Source: Peristeroidobacter soli
GTDB taxonomy: Bacteria > Pseudomonadota > Gammaproteobacteria > Steroidobacterales > Steroidobacteraceae
DNA: 64,000 nucleotides
Direction: 5' to 3'
Assembly: GCF_004138485.1 (NCBI RefSeq)
Contig: NZ_RYEV01000003.1
Span: 1,364,001-1,428,000 of the forward strand
How positions within the stretch are numbered: the stretch's first letter is position 1; each line of letters begins with the position of its first letter. A model generated the notes under the pieces. That model was not told the origin of the DNA. It made no database searches and was given only the letters and a program-made list of their open reading frames with translations. The position numbers were made by a program, and so were the translations under genes. This document shows, one piece after another, positions 25,943-35,010 of the stretch.

Positions 25943-26983
25943 ATGAACCCAACACCAGAACAGCGTGCTGTGATCAGGCAGGCCGTGGAATGGCACCAAC
26001 TCGTCAACGACGGTGAGCTGGATCCGGTCTCGCGGCTCGAGTTTCGTACCTGGCTGCAGGCGTCGCCGAGCCACGTGCATGAGTTCGCGCGCATCTGCGC
26101 ACTCGAAGTGGTGTTGCAGGGGTCGTTGAAGAAAGGCGTGCCGCGCGCGCTGCCCGGCAATGTCATCAATTTCGATTCTTATGCCTGTATCACGCGACGT
26201 CCGCCGCCGCCGCCGCGGATGCCGACCGTGTCGCTGCGTTTCAACACTAAAAAAATTGCTATCGCGGCGAGTGTGGTGCTCGCGCTCATCGTGACGCTGT
26301 TCGCGAGCCTCGTGAGCACCGATAAAGTCATCGTGACTCAGCTCGGTCACTGGGATAAACAATTGCTGGAAGACGGCTCAGTGGTTTATGCCGGGCCGCG
26401 CACCAAGTTGCGGTTCCATTTCAATGGCGACGTGCGCGCAGTGAGACTGGTGCGCGGTGAGGCATTGTTTGAAGTTGCCAAGGAGCCCGGCCGGCCATTC
26501 ATCGTCTCGACGGACGCGGGCACAGTGCAGGCCGTCGGTACCGAATTCGCCGCGGCGGATCTCGGTGACACCGTGGTGGTTACGGTCGCGGAAGGGAAGG
26601 TTGTCGTGACGGCGACCGCAGTTCGTGATGGCGTGCAATCGATGACGCCGGTCGTCGCGGATCAACAGGTGGTGATGTCGCCGACCGGGGCCAGCGCGCC
26701 GGTGGGCGTCGATGCCAATCGCGAGCTGAAATGGATTCGCGACTGGTACGAATACGACGGTGAGCGGGTCGGCGACATCGTCGCTCAGCTCAATCTGCGC
26801 AACGACGTTCAGGTGATCGTCGACGATCCCCAGGTGGCGCGGCTGCGCCTGAATCAGCCGCTGACGTTCAAGCCCAGCCAGCCCGAGGACTTCGTGCGCA
26901 AGGTCAATCGCTGGTATCAGGACTATCCCCAGAAAACCGGTGGCCAGGCTGGTGCGAAGGTTCTGCATCTGGAACGGTCGTAG
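25943..26983 (+). CDS. FecR-like protein without a cognate sigma gene
   Basis: A 346-residue protein with the same plan as the other FecR proteins: DUF4880-type N-terminus (QAVEWHQLVNDGELDPVSRLEFRTWLQASPSHVHEFARI), a membrane helix at about 105-125 (IAIAASVVLALIVTLFASLV), a FecR domain (RGEALFEVAKEPGRPFIVSTDAGTVQAVGTEF) and a C-terminal domain. ATG at 25943 follows GGGGACCGGGAA. Unlike the other three FecR genes it is not preceded by its own sigma gene: a 183-base gap separates it from the previous FecR. It could be a second regulator for the sigma factors at 24064 or 27142, or a decoy. Confidence 0.88.
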   Translation: MNPTPEQRAVIRQAVEWHQLVNDGELDPVSRLEFRTWLQASPSHVHEFARICALEVVLQGSLKKGVPRALPGNVINFDSYACITRRPPPPPRMPTVSLRFNTKKIAIAASVVLALIVTLFASLVSTDKVIVTQLGHWDKQLLEDGSVVYAGPRTKLRFHFNGDVRAVRLVRGEALFEVAKEPGRPFIVSTDAGTVQAVGTEFAAADLGDTVVVTVAEGKVVVTATAVRDGVQSMTPVVADQQVVMSPTGASAPVGVDANRELKWIRDWYEYDGERVGDIVAQLNLRNDVQVIVDDPQVARLRLNQPLTFKPSQPEDFVRKVNRWYQDYPQKTGGQAGAKVLHLERS

Positions 26984-27090
26984 GCGGTTCGCCTTCAGGT
27001 TCAGCCCTCCGATTCGACGTAATCCCTGATCGCTTCCGGCCGGGGGCGCCGGAGGGATGATTCGCGCCCGTGATCCAGTCATCTAGCCGT

Positions 27091-27108
27091 GGGGGAATGG
27101 TTTCCCCC
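27091..27108. terminator. Short hairpin upstream of the third sigma gene
   Basis: A 7-bp stem (27091-27097 with 27102-27108, 4-base loop) lies between the orphan FecR gene and the sigma gene at 27142. It could end the upstream transcript or act as a leader element; no T tract is present. Confidence 0.35.
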
Positions 27109-27141
27109 TCAGACAGTTAGCCTCAGGCGCCAGAACGCTCA

Positions 27142-27777
27142 GTGATCGATCGGCAGAAGCAGCAGTTGCAAGAGGAAGATCGTTGGAATTCGTCCAGGGA
27201 GGATGAACAGCGCGAGCCGGAGGGCTGTCGCCCCGAAGAAGCCGAGGGCCAGCAGGCTCGTCCGCGTCACAGCCGCGACGGTCGATTGATCGAGTGGTTC
27301 GGCAAGTGGCGCAAGCCGATCCGCAGCTGGCTGCGCAATCGCGCCTCGGTGCCGCCGGGTGACATCGACGATCTCGCCCAGGAAGTGTTCCTGCGGCTGC
27401 TTCGCTATAGCGACGATGTCGCCGTCGATAACCCGCAGGGCTATCTGTTCCGGATTGCCGCCAACGTCGCCAACGAGTGGCGCGAGCGCTCCAGGGTCCG
27501 CAAGCCGCATGACGACAGCTGGCTGGATGAGTTGCAGATCGAGGCCGGCGATGAGCCGGAAAACGCGTTCGCCAAGACGCGGGCCAATGAATACGTGCAG
27601 GCGGCCGTCGATCGGCTGCCGCCACGGCAGCGTGAGGTTTTGTTGTTACACGTGAACGAGGGGCTGACCTACAAGCAGATCGCTCAGCAGAGGGGACTGA
27701 CGTATCGGATCGTATTGCGCGATCTCACACGTGCCTACAGTACGTTGCGCATGCAATTGCGACTGGAGGACCTGTGA
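27142..27777 (+). CDS. FecI-like ECF sigma factor (relay module 2)
   Basis: A 211-residue ECF sigma factor. Region 2 has DIDDLAQEVFLRLLRYSDDVAVDNPQGYLFRIAANVANEWRER and region 4 RLPPRQREVLLLHVNEGLTYKQIAQQRGLTYRIVLRDL, nearly identical to the copy at 24064. The N-terminal 50 residues are a variable, charged extension. GTG at 27142 matches the conserved start of its paralogues. It overlaps the FecR gene at 27774 by 4 bases, and the STN-type receptor at 29147 follows, giving a full relay operon directly next to the lasso biosynthesis genes. Confidence 0.93.
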   Translation: MIDRQKQQLQEEDRWNSSREDEQREPEGCRPEEAEGQQARPRHSRDGRLIEWFGKWRKPIRSWLRNRASVPPGDIDDLAQEVFLRLLRYSDDVAVDNPQGYLFRIAANVANEWRERSRVRKPHDDSWLDELQIEAGDEPENAFAKTRANEYVQAAVDRLPPRQREVLLLHVNEGLTYKQIAQQRGLTYRIVLRDLTRAYSTLRMQLRLEDL

Positions 27778-29018
27778 ACACTCCAATGGACGACGACGAG
27801 GATTTCGGAATGAAAGGAAGCCTGAGCCACCGGGCCCATGAACGGGCCAGCAAAGAGTCGTTGAGCAACGAAGCCGCCGAATGGTTCGTGCGCCTGCGCG
27901 ACGACCGGCTCGGTGCACGCAATCGCGAGCGGAATGTTCGCTGGTTGAAGGAATCGCCGACTCATATCGCCGAGCTGCTCCGGATCCAGCAGGTTTATCA
28001 GGCGCTGCGCGCCGCCAAGGTCGTCAATCGTTCGCCCAGGACGGGCGACCCCTCGAACATCATCGAGCTGGGCGTGCAGCGTGAGTCCGAGCCGCCCCCT
28101 TTCGACTCATTCGCCGACGAGCCGGCCCGGCGCCGGCCGCGCGTCGAGACGTGGAAGATCGCCGCCGCGGTGGTCGGTCTCACGATGTCCTTTTTCCTGG
28201 GCTTCATGGCCAAGGTCGCCTGGCTCGATCGCACCATCGAGACCGAGCTGGGCGAGTGGCGGACCGTGTCGCTGACCGATGGGACGAGGGTCCGGCTCGG
28301 GCCGGCCTCGAAATTGAAAGTCGCGTTCGGTGACGATCACCGCACGATCCGGTTGATCCAGGGCGAGGCGAGGTTCGATGTCGCCAAGGATCGCACGCGA
28401 CCGTTTTATGTTGAGTCGGAGATGATCGGCGTGCTCGCGGTCGGTACGGAGTTCCGGGTCTCGCGGCTCGGCGGCAAGGATGTGGTTGCGGTCACCGAAG
28501 GCAGCGTCGCGCTCTATCGCGACGGCCGCGATGCCATCCGAGGCACGGTGACCACCGCGCCGGCGCAACTCGCTGAAGCAACCGGAGGCGTTGCGCTCGC
28601 CGCGGGTGAACAGGTGTCCATCACGCGGGCCAGCCGCGCGCAGCCCGTTGCTAAAGAAAAGGTAAACCTGGATTACGAGCAGGCCTGGGCCGAGGGCTGG
28701 CTGGTGTATGAAAACAAGACGGTCGCGGAAGTGGCCCGCGACTTCAATCGGCTCAATCGGGTGAAGATCGTGATCGGCGAGCCGTCGATTGCCGCGCGTC
28801 GCCTGGCCTTCTTCCGGGTCAGCGCCACCGATCCTGAATCGTTTGTCGGGGCGCTGGCGACCAGTCCCGACATCGTGATCGTGCGGAACGTTCCCGATGT
28901 GCTGCGTATCGAGTTGCGTCGAGGCGTGTCGGCAGCGACGCTGCCCGGTGCCGAAAGTTCCGAATCCAATCACGGTGGCGGCAATGTGCCGCCGACCGTC
29001 AATCCCAATCCGATCTGA
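27774..29018 (+). CDS. FecR-like anti-sigma factor (relay module 2)
   Basis: A 414-residue FecR protein. The cytoplasmic DUF4880-type domain (about 25-75) contains LSNEAAEWFVRLRDDRLGARNRERNVRWLKESPTH. A membrane helix lies at about 125-148 (IAAAVVGLTMSFFLGFMAKVAW). The FecR domain has QGEARFDVAKDRTRPFYV, and the C-terminal STN-interacting region is longer than in its paralogues and ends in a Ser/Asn/Pro-rich tail. GTG at 27774 overlaps the sigma stop. It should transmit the signal from receptor 2 to the sigma factor at 27142. Confidence 0.92.
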   Translation: MNTPMDDDEDFGMKGSLSHRAHERASKESLSNEAAEWFVRLRDDRLGARNRERNVRWLKESPTHIAELLRIQQVYQALRAAKVVNRSPRTGDPSNIIELGVQRESEPPPFDSFADEPARRRPRVETWKIAAAVVGLTMSFFLGFMAKVAWLDRTIETELGEWRTVSLTDGTRVRLGPASKLKVAFGDDHRTIRLIQGEARFDVAKDRTRPFYVESEMIGVLAVGTEFRVSRLGGKDVVAVTEGSVALYRDGRDAIRGTVTTAPAQLAEATGGVALAAGEQVSITRASRAQPVAKEKVNLDYEQAWAEGWLVYENKTVAEVARDFNRLNRVKIVIGEPSIAARRLAFFRVSATDPESFVGALATSPDIVIVRNVPDVLRIELRRGVSAATLPGAESSESNHGGGNVPPTVNPNPI

Positions 29019-29146
29019 AGATATATTTTCGCTCGGGGTTGCTCCCTAGGTAGCAAAGTCTCAGCGCATCGCGACGCCTTGCGGTAGATTCCCAGTCATC
29101 AGCGGCGGGGCAGCGGCCCCGATGTCAAAGGGAATTTGCTGGGGAG

Positions 29147-32100
29147 ATGGTCGCGAAACAGGTCATCGCCGGACTCGTGGCGGCCGTTGTTGCGGGCTGC
29201 TGGTGGCCCGACCGCGCGCCCGCTCAGAACACGCACGAAGACGCGCGCACCGCTCAGGAATACACGCTCGATATTCCACGCCTGCCCATCATCGAGGCGC
29301 TGAAGGAATTCACGACCCAGACCGGCCTGCTGATCAGCTTCTGGCCGGATCCACAGACCGATCAAACCCGGTTGGTGGGACCCTTGCGGGGCAAGTTCAC
29401 CGCGGAAATCGCACTGACCCGGCTGCTGGCGGAGAGCGGTCTGGTTTACCGCCGGACCAACGCGCGTTCGCTGGTCGTCATGGCGCCGTCGCTGCTCGGC
29501 GCGCCTCGTAACGGTGTGACTGGCTCCGACGAGGATCGCAGCCGTCTGGCGGAAGGCCAGATCTATCTGCAAAAGAAACATCGACCGCTGGAGCCTGGCA
29601 TGGCCGCGGCCGGTCAGTCGGGTTCGGCCGCGATGATCGGCGCGCCTACGTTCGATCATGTCGACGAAGTGATCGTCACCGGTTCCCGCATCGAGCGTAC
29701 GGGTGAAGGTCCCGCGCCGGTGCAGGTGTTCACGCGCCGGATGATCGAAGAGCTCGGCGCGTCTTCCATTCCCGACGTTTTACGCTATACGCCACAACAA
29801 CCATTTACTCGCGCGGAGCATTATTACAGCGGCGGTGCGCAGTACTCACAGATGCGCGGCATCGGCATCGATACCACGCTGGTTCTCATCAACGGGCGAC
29901 GCGTCGTTCCCACGTCGAACAGTCTGGTGCTCAACGCGTTCGACTTGAACAGCATTCCGCTCGCTGCGGTGGAACGGGTCGAGGTGCTGTCGGACTCTGC
30001 TTCGGCCATTTATGGCGCCGACGCCATGGGCGGCGTGATCAACGTGGTGTTGAAGAAAGAAATCTCGCAGCCCGTGCTCGACATGCAGTATGGCGGCGCC
30101 AGCGGTGGCGCGGATATGGCGCGCGGGTCGTTCAGTGCCGGTTATCAAACCGAGCGACTGCGAGCCTCGGCAATTTTCGACTACTACCAGCGGGATTTTC
30201 TGTTGGGATCTGAGCGCGGCCTGTGGAGCGATCAGGATTACACGCGCTATGGCGGTGTCGACTATCGGTCTGTCGCGGGTGTTCCAGGAACGGTGAGCTC
30301 ATTGCGCGGCGACAATCTGCCAGGGTTGTCATCGTCCTTCGCGATGGTGCCTGAAGGCAGCAGTGGCATCGGACTGACGCCGCAGGACTTCGTCGCAACC
30401 GCGGGCGTTCGCAATTACACGAGCACCGCGAGCGCGCTGTCCATCGTGCCGGAGGCCCGGCAGCGCAGTGTGGCGCTATTTGGTGAGTACGATCTGACAC
30501 CGGTGCTGACGGCGTTTGCGGAAGTGCTCTACACCAACCGTCAGACTGCCTCACAGGAAGGTCTCCATACGCTGCAGGGCGCACTGGTGCCGGCAAACAA
30601 TCCCTTCAATCCGTTCGGCCAGCCGGTGCGGGTCGATGTCATTCTGAATGGCCTCGAGCCGCGTCGCTTCGAACACGATACTGAGTGGCTGCGGGGCGCG
30701 TTCGGGCTGCGAGGTCCGCTGATTTCCAGCTGGGAATGGGAAGTGGCGGGATTGATCAGCACCGAAACCGGCGACGCTCTGAGCACCGTCGATCTCAACA
30801 GTCAGCGTGTCAGCGCGGCGCTCGCGGCAACCGATCCGGCGCGCGCGTTGAATCCTTTCGTAGACGGTCCCGCCGGCAGTCCGGAGCTGCTGGCCTCGCT
30901 GATTGAACCAGATCACGAACGTCATCTCTCGCGTGGCCGGCAGCTGTCGGCGTTCTTGCACGGCGAGTGGCTCGAGTTGCCAGCGGGTCCCATTCGAGCC
31001 GTGGTGGGCGGCGAATGGCGCGATGAAAAAATGATCTATGACGACCAGACGTTGCCGGTCGACGACGGCCGCGACATGCGGGCTGCCTTCACCGAGCTGC
31101 GAGTGCCGCTGCTGGCAAGCTCGGTTACGGATCGCGACGATGTGCTGTCGCTCACGCTGGCCGCACGGCTCGACAATTACAGCGACTTCGGCAGCTCGCT
31201 GAATCCGCAACTCGGATTGATGTGGCGGCCCGTCGAGGACCTGCTGCTTCGTGGCTCCTATAGCACCAGCTTTCGCCCGCCTTCGCTGTTCGAGTTGCAC
31301 GCGCCCCGCACGACCGTGGCGTACCCGGGCATCCCCGATCCAGCACGCAACGATTCAGTGAGCCCGGTGACGTTTGTTACCGGTGGCAATCCCGATCTCC
31401 AGCCGATTGAAGCGAATTCGATGACCGCCGGCTTCGTGTGGTCGCCGCGCGCGCTGCCGGGTCTGCGGCTGCTGACGAGCTACTGGAAGATCAGCACCGA
31501 TCATCGCGTCACGTTCGTGCATTTCTCCACGATGCTCGCCAACGAGGAAGCGTTCCACGACCGCATCGTGCGCGATGTTCCAACCGAGGCCGATATCGCC
31601 GCGGGCATTCCGGGCAGGCTGCTGCAGCTGGATATTTCCCGAATGAATTTCGGACGCCTCACCACGAGTGGCATCGACGTGGAGGCGAAGTATGAATTGA
31701 GCACGCACTGGGGAGAGTTCACGCCGCGGCTGTCCGCCACGTGGGTCAAAGAGTTCAGCGCTGTCGACGTGCCGAGAACCGCTGCTGTCGACCGCGTCGG
31801 TGTCGCGAATGCCGGCGGCTCCATACCGAGGTGGCGTGTCGTTGGCAGCGTGGGCTGGAAGCGCAACGGCATTGGTCTGTCGACTACCGTCGACTGGTTG
31901 CCAGGTTATATGGATGCGACGACGGTCGGACTCACGGGGCGCCGCTTGTCTTCGCGCACGCTGGTGGATCTGCAGGCGAGCTTCGCGGTGGACGAGATGA
32001 TCGGTGCCGGGCCGATGTGGGATGACTTGAAGCTGCAGCTGGGTGTCAAGAATGCATTCGACCAGACGGCGTCGTTCGCCGATATCGGCTATTCATCGGG

Positions 32101-32167
32101 TTTCGATTCTTCGCAAGGCGATCTGATCGGTCGCTTCAGTTATCTGCGCCTGTCCAAGGGCTTCTGA
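29147..32167 (+). CDS. TonB-dependent receptor with STN signalling domain (receptor 2)
   Basis: A 1006-residue outer-membrane transporter-transducer. It has a signal peptide (about 1-26), an STN domain (about 42-108), an unusually long linker of about 60 residues, a plug (about 175-300, with MRGIGIDTTLVLINGRR and SDSASAIYGADAMGGVINVVL), and a barrel ending LRLSKGF. It is a close paralogue of receptor 1. Its stop codon lies 5 bases from the convergent stop of the lasso cyclase gene, an extremely tight arrangement. In other proteobacteria receptors of this type sit beside astexin- and caulosegnin-like lasso clusters and are thought to import the peptide. That the peptide made here is its ligand is inference. 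Confidence 0.93.
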   Translation: MVAKQVIAGLVAAVVAGCWWPDRAPAQNTHEDARTAQEYTLDIPRLPIIEALKEFTTQTGLLISFWPDPQTDQTRLVGPLRGKFTAEIALTRLLAESGLVYRRTNARSLVVMAPSLLGAPRNGVTGSDEDRSRLAEGQIYLQKKHRPLEPGMAAAGQSGSAAMIGAPTFDHVDEVIVTGSRIERTGEGPAPVQVFTRRMIEELGASSIPDVLRYTPQQPFTRAEHYYSGGAQYSQMRGIGIDTTLVLINGRRVVPTSNSLVLNAFDLNSIPLAAVERVEVLSDSASAIYGADAMGGVINVVLKKEISQPVLDMQYGGASGGADMARGSFSAGYQTERLRASAIFDYYQRDFLLGSERGLWSDQDYTRYGGVDYRSVAGVPGTVSSLRGDNLPGLSSSFAMVPEGSSGIGLTPQDFVATAGVRNYTSTASALSIVPEARQRSVALFGEYDLTPVLTAFAEVLYTNRQTASQEGLHTLQGALVPANNPFNPFGQPVRVDVILNGLEPRRFEHDTEWLRGAFGLRGPLISSWEWEVAGLISTETGDALSTVDLNSQRVSAALAATDPARALNPFVDGPAGSPELLASLIEPDHERHLSRGRQLSAFLHGEWLELPAGPIRAVVGGEWRDEKMIYDDQTLPVDDGRDMRAAFTELRVPLLASSVTDRDDVLSLTLAARLDNYSDFGSSLNPQLGLMWRPVEDLLLRGSYSTSFRPPSLFELHAPRTTVAYPGIPDPARNDSVSPVTFVTGGNPDLQPIEANSMTAGFVWSPRALPGLRLLTSYWKISTDHRVTFVHFSTMLANEEAFHDRIVRDVPTEADIAAGIPGRLLQLDISRMNFGRLTTSGIDVEAKYELSTHWGEFTPRLSATWVKEFSAVDVPRTAAVDRVGVANAGGSIPRWRVVGSVGWKRNGIGLSTTVDWLPGYMDATTVGLTGRRLSSRTLVDLQASFAVDEMIGAGPMWDDLKLQLGVKNAFDQTASFADIGYSSGFDSSQGDLIGRFSYLRLSKGF

Positions 32168-32172
32168 AATCC

Positions 32173-34029
32173 TCAGGCGGGTTGCGGCCGGGCGTTGCCG
32201 AGCCAGTGACGCGCCCAGAACTCCGAATCCAGATGCCGGAAGATCTCGCCCGGAAAGACCGTGTTCTTGGTCGGGCGGGACGACAGCACTTCCTCGAGTA
32301 GCGGCCGGTTCAGCAGGCCATGGCGCGCCAGCACGCCTTCCAGCAATGTTTCTTTCAGGAACGGGCGCTCGCGCTCGAGCAACTGATCGTGAAAGCCCGG
32401 CGCGCGATCCTTCCACAGACGACGCAGGATGGGCTCCGGAACGTCCGTGGCGAACGCCATGCGCGCCAGACCCCGATCGCGGCCACCATGGAAATGAGTG
32501 TGGATCGGAATCCGCAACAGCACTTCGATCGACGGCTGGGAATACAGCGGTGAGACGCTCTCCGCAACGGGGGAATGGGTGGCGGCGGTCACGGTGTAGT
32601 TCTCGGGCGCCATCATCAATGTGCCGATGCGCCGGATCTTGTCCCAGGGCACGCGGCGCTGACCTTGAAACCACGGATGAGACACGGCGTCGTGACCTCG
32701 AAAGTCCTGTTTGAGCTCGGAGCTCACCAACTGGCTGGCCTCGAGGATGCGGGCAGTCGGTATGCCGGTCTCCTGGTCGGAGACCAGGCGCCGGAGCGCG
32801 GTCGTCAGCACGGTCCAGCTGGATTTTTCGGTGAGCAGCGCCACTTGCGAGGCGAGCTGGAACAGGCGAGGCGCGATGCCGTGCGTCCTCAAGTATTCGG
32901 ACACGGCGTAGCCGATCGAGTCGCTGCAAAAACCCGAGTCGCCCCCCTCGCCGTTGAAGATCGCGGTGGCCTGGGTTTGCCCCAGCAGTTGCGGTTCGAC
33001 GCAGCTGCGCTGAATGAAGCCGAGCAGCGGCGAAGGCTCGGGAGACGGCGGCATGCGCAGCCCGAGCGTCAGATCCAGATCCAGCGCATGCATCGGAGCT
33101 TCGATGTGCTCGCATCCGGCGTGACCGGCGGCGAGCCGCGCCCACGGGCGCTCATCGGAGCGACCGGTCGGGCTGAAGTAAGTGTAGGCGGCGAAGCGTG
33201 CCGAGGTGCCCTTGAGGCAGCCGGCGATGATGGAGGAGTCGAGCCCGCCCGACAGCCTCAACAATATGGAGCGATGCAATCGCGCCAGCCCGGTGGTGGC
33301 GCTCTTGATCACACACTGCATGGCGCGAGCGGCGGTTTGCGGATCTTCGATCAGATCCCCGGCGCCGGTGTAAGTCAGCGGCGTCCAGTACATCTTGCGG
33401 GTGCTGTGCCAGCCCGAGCTGTCTTTCTGGAATTCGATGCACTCACCCCGTCGCACCGGCGATGCTTCGTTGAGCGACGAGGCATTCTGCAAGCTGCTGC
33501 CGGCCATCATGTGCGCGCGCAGGTATGCCTCGTTGACGGTGAAGCGCAGCAGTCGCAGATCGAGACAGTCGCCGATGCTGGAGAAGAACAGGCTCGCGCC
33601 ACGAAAGTCGGTGCGCAGGCACGGCAACGATCCGGTCGGATCCTTGAGGACCCATTGGCAGTCGCCGGTTGCGTCGCGGCCGAACGCGACGTAGTCGCCC
33701 CACGCATGATCGATCAGCCATCGGCCGCGACTCTGCACGAACGATGCGCTTTGTGCCGCGCCGAAATGAAATAGCTCATCCGGTGTCGGCGAGAACAGAT
33801 CCCGACTGCGAGTCAGCAGCGTGCCGACGACGATGCCGCCATTGCCATCGACGCGATGGATCTGCACGGCCTGGTCGCGCACGCCGATGCAGAACACTTG
33901 CAGGCCCGGCGCGGAATAGTGCTGTTGCCATTGCGGCGACAGTTGTCGCAGGCGCTCGGCGACCAGTTGCACGGCTTCTTGTTGAGGTGCGCTCGTGCGG
34001 TCCCACACCATTGCGAGATATCGAAACAT
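32173..34029 (-). CDS. Lasso peptide macrolactam synthetase (C protein, asparagine-synthetase-like)
   Basis: ATP-dependent cyclase of about 618 residues that adenylates the Asp/Glu side chain of the core and joins it to the core N-terminus. The N-terminal glutamine-amidotransferase-like domain begins MFRYLAMVWD and has no nucleophilic Cys2, as usual for lasso C proteins. The synthetase domain has the PP-loop LRLSGGLDSSIIAG (about 258-271) and the conserved NGEGGDSGF block near 370. ATG at 34029 follows AGGAG at 7 bases; an in-frame GTG lies 6 bases upstream. It is the last gene of the A-B-C unit, 16 bases after B, and is convergent with receptor 2. Confidence 0.93.
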   Translation of the reverse strand: MFRYLAMVWDRTSAPQQEAVQLVAERLRQLSPQWQQHYSAPGLQVFCIGVRDQAVQIHRVDGNGGIVVGTLLTRSRDLFSPTPDELFHFGAAQSASFVQSRGRWLIDHAWGDYVAFGRDATGDCQWVLKDPTGSLPCLRTDFRGASLFFSSIGDCLDLRLLRFTVNEAYLRAHMMAGSSLQNASSLNEASPVRRGECIEFQKDSSGWHSTRKMYWTPLTYTGAGDLIEDPQTAARAMQCVIKSATTGLARLHRSILLRLSGGLDSSIIAGCLKGTSARFAAYTYFSPTGRSDERPWARLAAGHAGCEHIEAPMHALDLDLTLGLRMPPSPEPSPLLGFIQRSCVEPQLLGQTQATAIFNGEGGDSGFCSDSIGYAVSEYLRTHGIAPRLFQLASQVALLTEKSSWTVLTTALRRLVSDQETGIPTARILEASQLVSSELKQDFRGHDAVSHPWFQGQRRVPWDKIRRIGTLMMAPENYTVTAATHSPVAESVSPLYSQPSIEVLLRIPIHTHFHGGRDRGLARMAFATDVPEPILRRLWKDRAPGFHDQLLERERPFLKETLLEGVLARHGLLNRPLLEEVLSSRPTKNTVFPGEIFRHLDSEFWARHWLGNARPQPA

Positions 34030-34045
34030 CGCCACGCTCCTGCGA

Positions 34046-34777
34046 CTAGATCGCCAGAATCGGTGTGTATTCGCAAACCTGTTCTGGATTGGCGTCGAGG
34101 AGCAGTGTCCCTTGCTGTACCCAGCTGTGTGCCGCCCATGGCTTGGTGCGCACGCCGATGACCCAGGTCGGGTACACGTCGTAATAAGCGAGGAAGCGGA
34201 CCAGCGCCAATGCGTGGAACAGACATTGGTCGCGGGCCGCGAAAGTGTGTGGACGCAGTCGGCGAAAGATGCCGACCAGCTCGATCGCGCGTTCGTTGTC
34301 GAAGGGCGCGCCGGCGGCGTTCTTCTGTCGCCCGAGCTCTTCGGCCACCAGAAACAACGTCCGCGATCGCACCGAGCTGCGGGCCCAGGTGCAGGCGCGC
34401 AGGAAGCTGACCAGGTGTCGCCAGCGAATCGGCGCTTTGCGATCCACTTCGTGACCGACGCTGGTGAGCAGACTGTTGAGGTCCACCTGCGTGGGGGTGA
34501 AGGCGGCGGCTTCGGGAACGCTGTTGCTGAGCAGCCCGGCCTGGACCAGCTTGTCCGCGATGCTCATGGCATCGGGTGGCGGCAACGGCTCGGTGTCGCT
34601 GGCAAAACTGGCGGCGGAAAGACTCTGCCAGTTGCCGGCCAGGGTGCGCAGCGCCGTGGTTTCCTTGCGGCCGACGCCGAAATATCGATTGCGCCGCAGG
34701 TCCAGCAGCACAGTGCCAGTTGCTGTCGAGCACGCCCGGACGTGCGACGGCAGCCAGTACGCTTTTTCGGTGTGCAT
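34046..34777 (-). CDS. Lasso peptide leader peptidase (fused B1-B2 protein)
   Basis: A 243-residue proteobacterial-type B protein. The N-terminal 85 residues form a PqqD-like RiPP recognition element (B1) that binds the leader (TGTVLLDLRRNRYFGVGRKE). The C-terminal part (from about 110) is a transglutaminase-like cysteine protease (B2) that removes the leader. The catalytic triad is visible: Cys185 in RDQCLFHALAL, His217 in AAHSWVQ and Asp228 in LLLDANPEQV. It lies between the precursor gene (101 bases upstream) and the cyclase gene (16 bases downstream). Because it reads only the leader, it could also process the orphan precursor at 16357. Confidence 0.93.
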   Translation of the reverse strand: MHTEKAYWLPSHVRACSTATGTVLLDLRRNRYFGVGRKETTALRTLAGNWQSLSAASFASDTEPLPPPDAMSIADKLVQAGLLSNSVPEAAAFTPTQVDLNSLLTSVGHEVDRKAPIRWRHLVSFLRACTWARSSVRSRTLFLVAEELGRQKNAAGAPFDNERAIELVGIFRRLRPHTFAARDQCLFHALALVRFLAYYDVYPTWVIGVRTKPWAAHSWVQQGTLLLDANPEQVCEYTPILAI

Positions 34778-34804
34778 GGCTATGGCCCGGTTCTTGTCTC
34801 AACA

Positions 34805-34825
34805 GGGCTCGCGAGACGCAAGCCC
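34805..34825 (-). terminator. Hairpin between the lasso precursor and the B gene
   Basis: An imperfect 9-bp stem with one C-A mismatch and a 3-base loop (34805-34813 with 34817-34825) sits in the 101-base space between precursor A2 and gene B. Hairpins at this place in lasso operons are known to raise precursor mRNA over enzyme mRNA. Here that role is inferred from position. Confidence 0.5.
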
Positions 34826-34878
34826 TGCGCATCGACGTTGGACGTCAATGGTTCAGCCTGTCCTTGAGGGATGTCCCA

Positions 34879-35010
34879 TCAAGGCACTCTTTCCCCCAGC
34901 AAATAGTACGAATCGAAAACGATCGGATACATACCGCTTTCCCGGGTCTCGAGCATCGCATCGCCCAGATCCAGCAGCTCGATGTCCATTCCTTCTTCCA
35001 GTTCCGTCAT
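34879..35010 (-). CDS. Lasso peptide precursor (A2), first gene of the A-B-C cluster
   Basis: A 43-residue peptide, ATG at 35010 preceded by GAGGGAAAG. The leader reads MTELEEGMDIELL then DLGDAMLETRES, and the predicted core is GMYPIVFDSYYLLGERVP. Gly1 and Asp8 would close an 8-residue ring around the C-terminal tail; the aromatic pair at 10-11 or Arg16 could be the plugs. Leader and core align with the orphan precursor at 16357. In known relatives such as astexin the leader has Thr at -2, but here Thr is at -4 from the Gly; cleavage after Arg would give a core starting with Glu and Asp at position 10. The position directly upstream of B and C supports the call strongly. Confidence 0.9.
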   Translation of the reverse strand: MTELEEGMDIELLDLGDAMLETRESGMYPIVFDSYYLLGERVP

